Shown here: one piece after another, positions 1 to 7,651 of the stretch
How positions within the stretch are numbered: position 1 is the stretch's first letter
Layout of the letters: the number at the start of each line of letters is the position of its first letter
Source: Chryseobacterium aquaeductus
GTDB lineage: Bacteria > Bacteroidota > Bacteroidia > Flavobacteriales > Weeksellaceae
DNA length: 64,000 nt
Direction of reading: 5' to 3'
Assembly (NCBI RefSeq): GCF_905175375.1
Contig: NZ_CAJIMS010000001.1
Span: 2,604,001-2,668,000 of the forward strand
Program-made: the position numbers and the translations under genes
Notes under the pieces: generated by a model
Databases searched by the model: none
What the model was told of the DNA's origin: nothing
Seen by the model: the letters and a program-made list of their open reading frames with translations, nothing else

Positions 1-1469
1 AAAATATCCTGCATACTTTGGTTTATTTCAATATCGGGAACGACACCTTTCCGAGTATTGCTAAAGTCAATGTTGGGCTGAATAAGCAGTAAGCCAATCG
101 GAAAATCAATTTTAGAATGAGGAAGTTTTTGATAAGAATAAAATCCGGCAACAGTACCATCATTGGCTCCGCCAGTTTCTTCACCCACCAAAATTGCACG
201 CTTTTCAAATTTTAATTTTGCTGCGATAACAGAAGATGCAGAAAAACTTCCGCCATTAATTAAGACATAAACCTTTCCCTTAAAAGCATTTTTCTTGGGT
301 TTGGTAGATTTGTTTTCTTTCATTTTGTAATAAGCGACACCGTCTTTTCCTCTGTAAACACTAAATAGCTGCGAGAAAAAATATCCGGGATAAAGCAAAC
401 TTTTTAGTGCATAATGAAACGGATTTGATCTTCTGAAATAATTGGTTTTGAAGGGAGTAACACTTGATGCCAGCTCAGAAGGTTTTACCAAAATAAAAGG
501 CTCCGAAGCAAGGTATGAATACAAATTGTTGATTTCGTAGAGCGAGCCGCCGTAGTTATTCCGAATGTCGATAATTAAATAAGAAACTTCTGCATTCTTG
601 ATTTTGCCAAATGATTCTTTGTAAAAACGGTTAGAAAATGTTCTCGAAAAACTCTGAATTTTCATGTATGCAACAGCACTGTCTTTATCCAGAAATTTGA
701 AATTTCTATTGTACGAACTTGTGGATGCTACATAATCATTCACTTTCTTTTCGGGTGTTCGTTTTTTCTCGGCCTTGTCTTTTTCTTTGTCTACCTTGTT
801 TTTAGATTCTCTTTTTAGATGTACTATTTTTCTTTCTCCATCGTAAAGGGTTTCTATTTTTGCACTGTCCATGATGCCTTTCTCGGCAACATAAAAATTG
901 AAGAAGACATCTTTCAGATAATAATTTTGAAACGTCGTGTTGTAACCGTCACTGTTGATCAATTCACGGTATTTTTGCAGATAATCAGAAACAGGAACTT
1001 CATTAATGCTTAAGATTTCTGTTCCGGGTTTTATATTTTCAACTGAATCTTTATTTTCGATGATGTACAATTGATTGTCTTCCACATGATATTCAAAACG
1101 TCCGAAAAGCCCTTTCTTACTTTTTAAAACTTTAATTTCTTTCCTGTTAAATTTTTTAGCAGGAATTTTCAGGGATAGATGCCCTTCGCGTACTTTTGCG
1201 ATCACAGGCTGTAATTTGAAATAAAACTGAACAGGTGTAAGTGGTTTGTTAATTGTACTTTTAAGGCTGTCAAATTTAAATTTAAGTTCAGTTTTTGAAA
1301 TATACCAATCAAATTTAGGATGCAATTCCTGAAGTTTTAAGTATGCGAAATCTATGTCTTCCCGCATTTTTTCTGGTGAAATACTTGTGGTAAGATGCTG
1401 ATTGTCTTTTTTCACCGAAGCGCAAGATGATATTGTAAGTGCGAAAAAGATAAAAAGGAAATATTTCAA
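1..1469 (-). CDS. S41 family peptidase, lipoprotein (3' end outside window)
   Basis: Read by hand, the minus strand is open from a TTG at 1469 to the window edge. The N-terminus is a lipoprotein signal with lipobox Cys at residue 16 (LTISSC). A PDZ-like middle (GTEILSINEVPVSDYL) is followed by the S41 core: LIIDIRNNYGGS, then NGGSFSASS, where the Ser of FSAS is the expected nucleophile, and the later motif GEETGGAND. The family cleaves proteins or peptides; a lipid-anchored, periplasm-facing envelope protease is inferred. No in-frame ATG precedes the signal peptide, so TTG is the best start. It is divergent from the metallo-hydrolase at 1613. The C-terminus is missing, so its length cannot be compared with the family. 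Confidence 0.88.
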   Translation of the reverse strand, partial: MKYFLFIFFALTISSCASVKKDNQHLTTSISPEKMREDIDFAYLKLQELHPKFDWYISKTELKFKFDSLKSTINKPLTPVQFYFKLQPVIAKVREGHLSLKIPAKKFNRKEIKVLKSKKGLFGRFEYHVEDNQLYIIENKDSVENIKPGTEILSINEVPVSDYLQKYRELINSDGYNTTFQNYYLKDVFFNFYVAEKGIMDSAKIETLYDGERKIVHLKRESKNKVDKEKDKAEKKRTPEKKVNDYVASTSSYNRNFKFLDKDSAVAYMKIQSFSRTFSNRFYKESFGKIKNAEVSYLIIDIRNNYGGSLYEINNLYSYLASEPFILVKPSELASSVTPFKTNYFRRSNPFHYALKSLLYPGYFFSQLFSVYRGKDGVAYYKMKENKSTKPKKNAFKGKVYVLINGGSFSASSVIAAKLKFEKRAILVGEETGGANDGTVAGFYSYQKLPHSKIDFPIGLLLIQPNIDFSNTRKGVVPDIEINQSMQDI

Positions 1470-1612
1470 TTTGATTTTTTTAAAGTTTAAATTTAAAAAG
1501 TTTAAGATGATCAAGTCAAAAAAAGTAAAATTAATTCTGAGCCGTCCTATTAGAATCCATCCACTTTAAAACGTGCGGAAAGTTATACATTTGAAGTTTA
1601 TATTTTATCGAA

Positions 1613-2707
1613 ATGCTCTATTTAATTATTTTTACTTTGCTCATTGCAGCACTTACTTTCACCGTAACATCACAACAGGTTTTTGGTGCAAAACCCAAAG
1701 GCAAACGTCTGGAAAGAATGCTGAAATCTCAACATTATAAAAATAAACAGTTTCAGAATCTCAGTTATACGCCGTCATTTGCGGAAGGATACAGTTTGCC
1801 GAAAGTGATGTACAGCTTCTTTTTTGCTAAGAAAGATCCTTTTTTAAAACCACATCGCAGTGTTCCGGCTGTTCAGACAGATTTAAAAAACCTTCCAAAA
1901 AGCGAAGATGTTTTTATATGGTTAGGACACTCGTCGTACTTCTTGCAAATGGACGGAGTTTCTTTTCTCATAGATCCTGTTCTCAGTAATTATGGTTCGC
2001 CGTTTAAATTTTTCAACAAGGCTTTTGCGGGTTCAGATATATATAAACCTGAAGATCTTCCCAATATTGATTATTTGGTAATAACTCATGACCATTACGA
2101 CCATCTCGATTATCCTACAGTAAAAGCGATCAGATCTAAAGTGAAAAAAGTCATCATGCCATTAGGAGTTGGAGCACATTTTGAAAGATGGGGCTATCAT
2201 GAAAATCAGCTTTTGGAAGAAGAGTGGGGAACTACGCTTGAGCTTGATCATTATTTTACAATAACATTTACTCCGGCAAGACATTTTTCCGGAAGAAAAT
2301 TCCAGAGAAACAATACACTTTGGACTTCTTACGTTTTGAAAACTCCAACAAAAAAACTGTTTTTGGGAGGTGACAGCGGTTATGACACCCACTTTAAAAT
2401 GATTGGCGAAAAATACGGACCGTTTGATTACGCTATTCTTGAAAACGGACAATACAATGCCGCGTGGAAGTACATTCATGCGCTGCCCGAAGATGTAATT
2501 CAGGCAAGTTTAGATATTCGTGCAAAAAATATTATTCCGGTGCATTCCGGGAAATTTGCACTCGCACTTCACCCTTGGAATGAGCCTTTACAGAAAGTGA
2601 CTGCTTTGGGAAAAGAAAACAACTTACAAATTCTCACCCCAAAAATTGGAGAGGTTTTAGATTTAAATAAAAATGAACATCACTTTCCGGTCTGGTGGCA
2701 AAACTGA
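1613..2707 (+). CDS. MBL-fold metallo-hydrolase, NAPE-PLD/UlaG-like
   Basis: A 364-residue protein with one N-terminal hydrophobic segment (about residues 1-20) serving as signal anchor or signal peptide. The metallo-beta-lactamase core starts near residue 98 (FIWLGHSSYFLQMDG). It carries the metal-binding motif THDHYDHLD (H159, H161, D163, H164). Later ligand regions are visible as ARHFSGR, GGDSGYD and IPVHSGKFALA. This layout matches the bacterial proteins annotated as N-acyl-phosphatidylethanolamine phospholipase D-like. A lipid or phosphodiester substrate in the envelope is plausible but not shown by the sequence. ATG start; a monocistronic unit, convergent with the GNAT gene, whose stop lies 2 bp beyond. 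Confidence 0.85.
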   Translation: MLYLIIFTLLIAALTFTVTSQQVFGAKPKGKRLERMLKSQHYKNKQFQNLSYTPSFAEGYSLPKVMYSFFFAKKDPFLKPHRSVPAVQTDLKNLPKSEDVFIWLGHSSYFLQMDGVSFLIDPVLSNYGSPFKFFNKAFAGSDIYKPEDLPNIDYLVITHDHYDHLDYPTVKAIRSKVKKVIMPLGVGAHFERWGYHENQLLEEEWGTTLELDHYFTITFTPARHFSGRKFQRNNTLWTSYVLKTPTKKLFLGGDSGYDTHFKMIGEKYGPFDYAILENGQYNAAWKYIHALPEDVIQASLDIRAKNIIPVHSGKFALALHPWNEPLQKVTALGKENNLQILTPKIGEVLDLNKNEHHFPVWWQN

Positions 2708-2708
2708 T

Positions 2709-2996
2709 TCAGTCGTGCCAGATTCCTCGGTATCTTTTAGGATGGTTTTCCAGTTGTTGTCTTACAAAATCACATTCAGGATCGATCATAAGGTCTTTTT
2801 CTTCGGCATACCTTACCAACTCATCAAGTAGCAATTTGGCATAGCCTTTCCCTTCAAGATGCTCATCGATCTTTGTGTAATAGACATTCATCAGCCTGCC
2901 GTCAATTGCAATCGACATATATCCGACTTTAGAATTTTCTAATAAGATCTGCAGCTCGTCTTGGTAAGGAGATATTTCAAATTTTATATTTTCCAT
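2709..2996 (-). CDS. Small GNAT-family N-acetyltransferase
   Basis: A 95-residue protein of the short GNAT family (YjdJ/NATD1-like). The acetyl-CoA pyrophosphate loop is recognisable as EGKGYAKLLLDELVRYA near residues 49-65. The short C-terminal half, IDPECDFVRQQLENHPKRY, is typical of this compact subfamily, in which one domain of about 90 residues is the whole protein. The substrate of these proteins is generally unknown. The gene is convergent with and nearly abuts the metallo-hydrolase gene. About 275 bp upstream, before the MFS gene, hold no feature I can support. Confidence 0.85.
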   Translation of the reverse strand: MENIKFEISPYQDELQILLENSKVGYMSIAIDGRLMNVYYTKIDEHLEGKGYAKLLLDELVRYAEEKDLMIDPECDFVRQQLENHPKRYRGIWHD

Positions 2997-3272
2997 AATT
3001 TCTAATATTTTTGGTGAAACTGTTTCTTAAAATTACAAATTAAATTTTTCATAAAAAATGTTTTGTAACAGATACAAAGTAATTTATAATGGTTTAAATT
3101 AATGACATGAATCAATTTTAAAATTGAAAAATATCCTCAAAACCTCTAAAACAAGTATTTCTTAATTGTTTTTTTCGATATTTCATTTTAATGATTTGTA
3201 CGAAGATCTTGATAAAAAAGAGCGACTTTTGCGCTTCTTTTCACATCTTATATCAAGTCTTAATTCTGAAAA

Positions 3273-4463
3273 ATGAAATTTCTTCAAGAAAAAAATAAAT
3301 TTATCGCCACCATATTGGCATTCGCAGTGATTCCGATGTCGGGTTTGGCGACAGATATTTATTTACCGTCGATGCCGAGTATGGCAACGGAATTCAAATT
3401 ACCTGAAAGCAGTATTCAGATTACTTTAACTTTATTTCTAATCAGCTACGGCGTTACACAGTTTTTTGCAGGAAGCGTTGTAGATTCCTACGGAAGATAT
3501 AGAGTTTCCAATATTTCTCTAGGACTTTTTGTACTTAGTTTTTTGATTACCGCATTTACCAAAGACATAATGGTTATCTACGCCATGCGTATTTTACAAG
3601 GAGTTTTATCGGGATTTGCAGTCGTCTCGAAGCGTGCGTTTTTTGTGGATGTGTATGAAGGTGAAAAACGAAAACATTATTTGAGTATTATGACCATTGT
3701 TTGGTCTGTAGGTCCCATCATTGCTCCTTTTATCGGTGGATATCTTCAGAAATTGTTTGGCTGGCAGTCAAATTTCTATGTTTTGGCGGGTTACAGTTTA
3801 ATTTTATTGATTTTGGAATTGTTATTTTCTGGCGAAACATTAAAAGTTAAGAAACCTTTTCAATTCTATTTTGTGTTGAAAGAGTATGATTTGATGTTCC
3901 GTACCAAAGATTTTTTCTACGGAATGCTGATGTGCGGAGTGAGTTATGCGATGGTGATTTTCTTCAATCTCTGTGGTGCATTCATTATCGAACACAAAAT
4001 GGGTTATTCTGAAGTTATTGCAGGGTATGTTTCACTAATTCTTGGTTTTGCCTGGATGGCGGGTGGTTTTCTCGGGAAAGCTTTAATTAAAAAAGCATTT
4101 CTTCCCAAGATTCGTTATGCCAATTTTATTCAGATATTTTTGATCTTGATGATGATTTTCTGTTCATATTTTATCAACAATATCTACACTTTAGTTGCTT
4201 TTGCATTTGTGATTCATGTGACGGCAGGTTTTATTTTTAATAATTATTTTGCATATTGTATCGGCAGATTTCCCAATTCTGCAGGTGTTGCAGGTGGTTT
4301 GACGGGTGGAGTAGCCTTTATTATCACTTCAGCGATAAGCTATGGAATTGTTGCCATTATAAAACCCGAAATTCAGCTGCAGGTTGCAGAGGGATATTTC
4401 GTTTTAGGAATTTTAGGATTAATCATTTTAAGCATTACTAAATTAAGAAAAGCGCATATCTGA
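3273..4463 (+). CDS. MFS multidrug transporter, Bcr/CflA (DHA1) type
   Basis: A 396-residue polytopic inner-membrane protein with about 12 hydrophobic segments, the usual length for DHA1 drug:proton antiporters. The N-terminus has the DHA1/Bcr-CflA hallmark (MSGLATDIYLPSMPSM, residues about 22-37). The loop 2-3 motif A region reads FAGSVVDSYGRYRV, and the TM5 antiporter motif C region reads VGPIIAPFIGGYLQ. The family exports drugs or small metabolites by proton antiport; the substrate cannot be deduced. ATG start. cutC follows after 81 bp on the same strand, with no obvious terminator between them. Confidence 0.88.
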   Translation: MKFLQEKNKFIATILAFAVIPMSGLATDIYLPSMPSMATEFKLPESSIQITLTLFLISYGVTQFFAGSVVDSYGRYRVSNISLGLFVLSFLITAFTKDIMVIYAMRILQGVLSGFAVVSKRAFFVDVYEGEKRKHYLSIMTIVWSVGPIIAPFIGGYLQKLFGWQSNFYVLAGYSLILLILELLFSGETLKVKKPFQFYFVLKEYDLMFRTKDFFYGMLMCGVSYAMVIFFNLCGAFIIEHKMGYSEVIAGYVSLILGFAWMAGGFLGKALIKKAFLPKIRYANFIQIFLILMMIFCSYFINNIYTLVAFAFVIHVTAGFIFNNYFAYCIGRFPNSAGVAGGLTGGVAFIITSAISYGIVAIIKPEIQLQVAEGYFVLGILGLIILSITKLRKAHI

Positions 4464-4544
4464 TTTTTACAGGAAATTATTATTTTGCACTTTTGTGAAA
4501 GAAAATGATCATCAAAGATGATTTTGAATAAAATATAAAACGCC

Positions 4545-5207
4545 ATGTCAAAAATAGAAATCGCTTGTTTTAATCCCGAATCTGCTATGATTGCTTTCGA
4601 AAATGGAGCCGACAGAATAGAACTTTGTGACGGACTAAGTGAAGGCGGAACAACTCCGGATTTTGAGACAACAAAATTACTAAGAGAAAAAATAAACATT
4701 CCTATTTTTGTAATGATTCGTCCTCGTGGCGGCGATTTCAAGTATTCTGATGAAGAGTTTAACCAGATGAAATCAGATTTAATTGAATTTAAATCTCTGC
4801 ATATTGACGGTTTCGTTTTTGGAATATTAAATGAAAATGATGAGGTTAATATCGTCCAAAATAAGGAATTGGTTGATTTGGCAAAACCATATCCGTGTAC
4901 TTTTCACAGAGCTTTTGATCGTGCAAAAAATCTTGAAGATTCTTTGGAAAAAGTGATCGAATGTGGTTTTAAAACCATTTTGACTTCCGGTCAGAAATCC
5001 AATGTTTCAGAAGGTAAAGAAAATCTGAAAAAATTGGTGCAATTGTCAAGCGGAAGAATAGAAATTCTTGTAGGTGGTGGTCTTCGTTCGACAAATATTG
5101 AAGAGATCAAAAGTTTTACAAAGGCTCGATATTTTCATTCGTCAGCAATTACTGATGGCGGTATTTTTGCAAATTCAGATGAAATTGTTGCTTTAAAAAC
5201 AAAATAA
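4545..5207 (+). CDS. cutC: CutC family protein (copper homeostasis / TIM barrel)
   Basis: A 220-residue cytoplasmic TIM-barrel protein. The N-terminus IEIACFNPESA followed by GADRIELCDGLSEGGTTP is diagnostic for CutC, and MIRPRGGDF, FHRAFDRAKN and LVGGGLR are also conserved positions. Length is slightly short of the E. coli protein (about 248). The family was named for copper tolerance, but the biochemical role is disputed; it may be a metabolic enzyme. It follows the MFS exporter on the same strand and precedes purB, which has its own promoter. Confidence 0.93.
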   Translation: MSKIEIACFNPESAMIAFENGADRIELCDGLSEGGTTPDFETTKLLREKINIPIFVMIRPRGGDFKYSDEEFNQMKSDLIEFKSLHIDGFVFGILNENDEVNIVQNKELVDLAKPYPCTFHRAFDRAKNLEDSLEKVIECGFKTILTSGQKSNVSEGKENLKKLVQLSSGRIEILVGGGLRSTNIEEIKSFTKARYFHSSAITDGGIFANSDEIVALKTK

Positions 5208-5293
5208 TATTTTTAGAATAAATTCATTTGGAAATTGATCTTTTGCAGAACTTAAAACCTTCCGCACAATTTTTCTCTCTCAACCAAAATCCG

Positions 5294-5301
5294 TATTTTT
5301 G
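5294..5301 (+). promoter_or_regulatory. Bacteroidetes -7 box of the purB promoter
   Basis: TATTTTTG matches TAnnTTTG exactly, 24 bp upstream of the purB ATG. The upstream T-rich stretch (about 5268-5276) lacks a clear TTTG, so only the -7 element is supported. Confidence 0.55.
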
Positions 5302-5325
5302 TGCATCTAAAAAGTAAAAGAAAGA

Positions 5326-6753
5326 ATGAATTCCTACAAAAATCCATTGGAAGAGCGTTACTCCAGCCAAGAAATGTTGTTTAACTTTTCTCACAACAAC
5401 AAATTCCAGAATTGGAGAAAGCTTTGGATCGCTTTGGCTGAAATTGAAAAAGACTTAGGTCTTGACATTACAGACGAGCAAATTGCAGAGTTGAAAGCCA
5501 ATGTTGACAATATCGATTACGAGAAAGCGGCTGAGTATGAGAAGAAATTTCGTCATGATGTGATGGCTCACGTTCACGCTTACGGTGATGTTGCGCCTTC
5601 AGCAAAAGGAATTATTCACTTGGGAGCAACTTCAGCTTTTGTAGGAGACAATACAGATTTAATTCAGATCCGTGACGGACTTTTAATTTTAAAGAAAAAG
5701 TTGGTTAACGTAATGAAGAATCTTGCAGATTTTTCAATTCAATACAAAGATCTTCCGACTTTAGGATTTACCCATTTCCAACCGGCTCAGTTAACAACAG
5801 TTGGTAAAAGAGCAACTCTTTGGTTACAAAGTTTGGTTCTTGATATCGAAGAATTAGATTTCTTTTTAGAAACATTGAGATTCAGAGGAGTAAAAGGGAC
5901 AACAGGAACAGCAGCAAGTTTCCTGGAGCTTTTCAATGGAGATTATTCTAAAGTAAAACATTTAGATAAAGAATTATCAAAGAGATTCGGTTTCGAGAAA
6001 GTTTTCGGAGTTTCCGGACAGACTTACGACAGAAAAATAGATGCGAAAGTTGTAGCTTTATTAGGAAATATCGCTCAATCTGCACATAAATTCACCAACG
6101 ATTTACGTTTACTTCAGAATCTTAAAGAAGTTGAAGAACCATTCGAAAAAAATCAAATCGGTTCATCAGCAATGGCTTACAAACGTAATCCTATGAGAAG
6201 TGAAAGAATCGGAGCGTTGGCAAAATATGTAATGTCTTTGACAACAAGTTCTGCAATGGTCGCTTCAACACAATGGTTTGAAAGAACATTGGACGATTCT
6301 GCAAACAAAAGATTGACGATTCCACAGGCATTTTTAGCGGTTGATGCAATTCTATTAATCTGGAACAACATCATGAATGGAATTGTGGTTTATCCGAACA
6401 GAATCAACAAACATATTATGGAAGAACTTCCTTTCATGGCGACAGAATACATCATCATGGAAGAGGTGAAAGCTGGTGGCGACCGTCAGGAAATCCACGA
6501 AATATTAAGAGTTCATTCCATGGAAGCGTCTAAACAGGTGAAAGAAGAAGGTAAAGAAAACGATTTGATAGAAAGAATCTTAAACGATCATTCTTTAAAG
6601 CTTGATAAATCAAAATTAAAAGAAGTTCTTGATCCTAAAAACTTTATCGGTTTTGCGCCCATCCAGACGGAAGAATTTATTGCCAATGAAGTTCAGCCTA
6701 TACTGGATGCGAACAAAGAATTGATTGGTTTAGAATCTGACCTGAGAGTATAA
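5326..6753 (+). CDS. purB: Adenylosuccinate lyase
   Basis: A 475-residue member of the fumarase/aspartase superfamily. The superfamily signature GSSAMAYKRNPMRSE begins at residue 279 and carries the catalytic Ser loop. Other conserved parts are HDVMAHVHAYG, HLGATSAFVGDNTDL and FTHFQPAQLTTVGKR. PurB cleaves SAICAR to AICAR and adenylosuccinate to AMP, both releasing fumarate, in the cytoplasm. A hairpin terminator follows at 6759-6785. The next purine gene, purL, lies 900 bp downstream beyond an inserted RAYT gene and its repeats. Confidence 0.97.
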   Translation: MNSYKNPLEERYSSQEMLFNFSHNNKFQNWRKLWIALAEIEKDLGLDITDEQIAELKANVDNIDYEKAAEYEKKFRHDVMAHVHAYGDVAPSAKGIIHLGATSAFVGDNTDLIQIRDGLLILKKKLVNVMKNLADFSIQYKDLPTLGFTHFQPAQLTTVGKRATLWLQSLVLDIEELDFFLETLRFRGVKGTTGTAASFLELFNGDYSKVKHLDKELSKRFGFEKVFGVSGQTYDRKIDAKVVALLGNIAQSAHKFTNDLRLLQNLKEVEEPFEKNQIGSSAMAYKRNPMRSERIGALAKYVMSLTTSSAMVASTQWFERTLDDSANKRLTIPQAFLAVDAILLIWNNIMNGIVVYPNRINKHIMEELPFMATEYIIMEEVKAGGDRQEIHEILRVHSMEASKQVKEEGKENDLIERILNDHSLKLDKSKLKEVLDPKNFIGFAPIQTEEFIANEVQPILDANKELIGLESDLRV

Positions 6754-6758
6754 TTGAT

Positions 6759-6785
6759 ATGCAGTCTTTTGGGCTGCATTTTTTG
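6759..6785 (+). terminator. Terminator after purB
   Basis: ATGCAG/CTGCAT stem with a 9-nt loop followed by a T-run, directly after the purB stop. It separates purB transcription from the RAYT block. Confidence 0.7.
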
Positions 6786-6810
6786 TTTGAAAATTAAGTT
6801 TTCGATTTAA

Positions 6811-6840
6811 TTTATTCCGTAGGAATAAAATCTGTGTAGA
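6811..6840 (+). repeat. REP-like palindrome, copy A
   Basis: TTTATTCC-GTA-GGAATAAA hairpin (6811-6829) followed by the tail ATCTGTGTAGA. First of six copies around the RAYT gene, all sharing an ATTCC-GTA-GGAAT core; tail is TATCT-K-TGTAGA-like. Confidence 0.8.
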
Positions 6841-6860
6841 TAATATGTTGCTACGAGTGC

Positions 6861-6890
6861 GCATTCCGTAGGAATGCTATCTTTGTAAGA
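6861..6890 (+). repeat. REP-like palindrome, copy B
   Basis: GCATTCC-GTA-GGAATGC perfect 7-bp arms (6861-6877) followed by TATCTTTGTAAGA, ending 20 bp before the RAYT start codon. Same orientation as copy A. Confidence 0.82.
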
Positions 6891-6909
6891 ATCATGAAAA
6901 TAAAATCTT

Positions 6910-7383
6910 ATGCCTAATACTTATACACAAATTTATATTCAGGTTGTTTTTGCAACAAAAGGACGTGATATTAAAATTAAATCAGAAGTAAGAGAAGAAG
7001 TTGAAAAATATATTTGTGGAATATTTAGCAATAAGAAACAAAAAGTATTAGCTATTTATGCAAACCCAGACCATATTCATATCTTCTTCAGTTATAAGAG
7101 TTTGCAGATTACAATTCCGGAATTGATTAAAACAGTTAAAATTGAATCAACAAATTTCATTAATGATAAGAAATTATGTTTTGGGAAATTTTCTTGGCAG
7201 GAAGGTTATGGCGCATTTTCTTATGCGAAAAGCCAGAAGGATAAAGTTGTAAGTTATATTCTGAATCAGGAAAAACATCATTCGAAGAAGAGTTTCAGAG
7301 AAGAATATATGGAAATGCTGAACGCATTTGAAATTGAATTTAAGAATGAATATTTATTTGACTTTTACTATGAATTACGTTAA
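6910..7383 (+). CDS. REP-associated tyrosine transposase (RAYT), IS200/IS605-type Y1 HUH
   Basis: A 157-residue Y1-transposase (TnpA_REP) domain protein. The HUH metal-binding motif is NPDHIHIFF (H55, H57). WQEGYGAFSYA (96-106) and YILNQEKHH, whose Y116 is the probable catalytic tyrosine, complete the fold. These enzymes nick and join single-stranded DNA at palindromes. RAYTs are domesticated relatives thought to spread or process REP sequences rather than move themselves. Six matching palindromes flank this gene, two upstream and four downstream, in both orientations, which supports a RAYT over an autonomous IS200. No TnpB or accessory gene is present. The unit sits between purB and purL. 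The reading frame is intact with all catalytic residues. Confidence 0.9.
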   Translation: MPNTYTQIYIQVVFATKGRDIKIKSEVREEVEKYICGIFSNKKQKVLAIYANPDHIHIFFSYKSLQITIPELIKTVKIESTNFINDKKLCFGKFSWQEGYGAFSYAKSQKDKVVSYILNQEKHHSKKSFREEYMEMLNAFEIEFKNEYLFDFYYELR

Positions 7384-7413
7384 TTTTTTATTGTAGAATA
7401 ATTTTTTAATAAA

Positions 7414-7438
7414 GAAAGATAGCAGTCCTACGGACTAC
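7414..7438 (-). repeat. REP-like palindrome, copy C (inverted)
   Basis: On the minus strand GTAGTCC-GTA-GGACTGC followed by TATCTTT. One mismatch in the arms, and inverted relative to copies A and B, so it forms an inverted flank around the RAYT gene. Confidence 0.75.
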
Positions 7439-7460
7439 ATCATTACTTCTAATATGCTTA

Positions 7461-7489
7461 CTACACAGATATGATTCCTAACGGAATCG
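7461..7489 (-). repeat. REP-like palindrome, copy D (inverted)
   Basis: On the minus strand GATTCC-GTTA-GGAATC followed by ATATCTGTGTAG. The tail matches copy A; the loop is one base longer than in copies A and B. Confidence 0.75.
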
Positions 7490-7510
7490 CTTGCGACAAT
7501 TGTAAAACAA

Positions 7511-7537
7511 ACATCCGTAGGAATGTTATCTGCGTAG
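7511..7537 (+). repeat. REP-like palindrome, copy E
   Basis: ACATCC-GTA-GGAATGT (one base lost from the left arm) followed by TATCTGCGTAGA. Direct orientation, slightly degenerate. Confidence 0.75.
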
Positions 7538-7561
7538 AAAAACAGAAATACAAATAAATCT

Positions 7562-7580
7562 GCATTCCTTAGGAATGCTA
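7562..7580 (+). repeat. REP-like palindrome, copy F
   Basis: GCATTCC-TTA-GGAATGC perfect arms with a changed loop; the tail is reduced to TATAAA. It lies 72 bp upstream of the purL ATG. Confidence 0.7.
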
Positions 7581-7651
7581 TAAAATATATTTGCAAATTC
7601 AAAAAATTTGCTTTGAAATTAAAAATAAATCTAATAAATATCTGACATCTA

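Noticed and set aside
3218..3241. AGAGCG/CGCTTCT hairpin before the MFS gene
   Set aside because: The stem has a bulge and no coding gene ends on its 5' side, so neither a terminator nor a regulatory element is supported.
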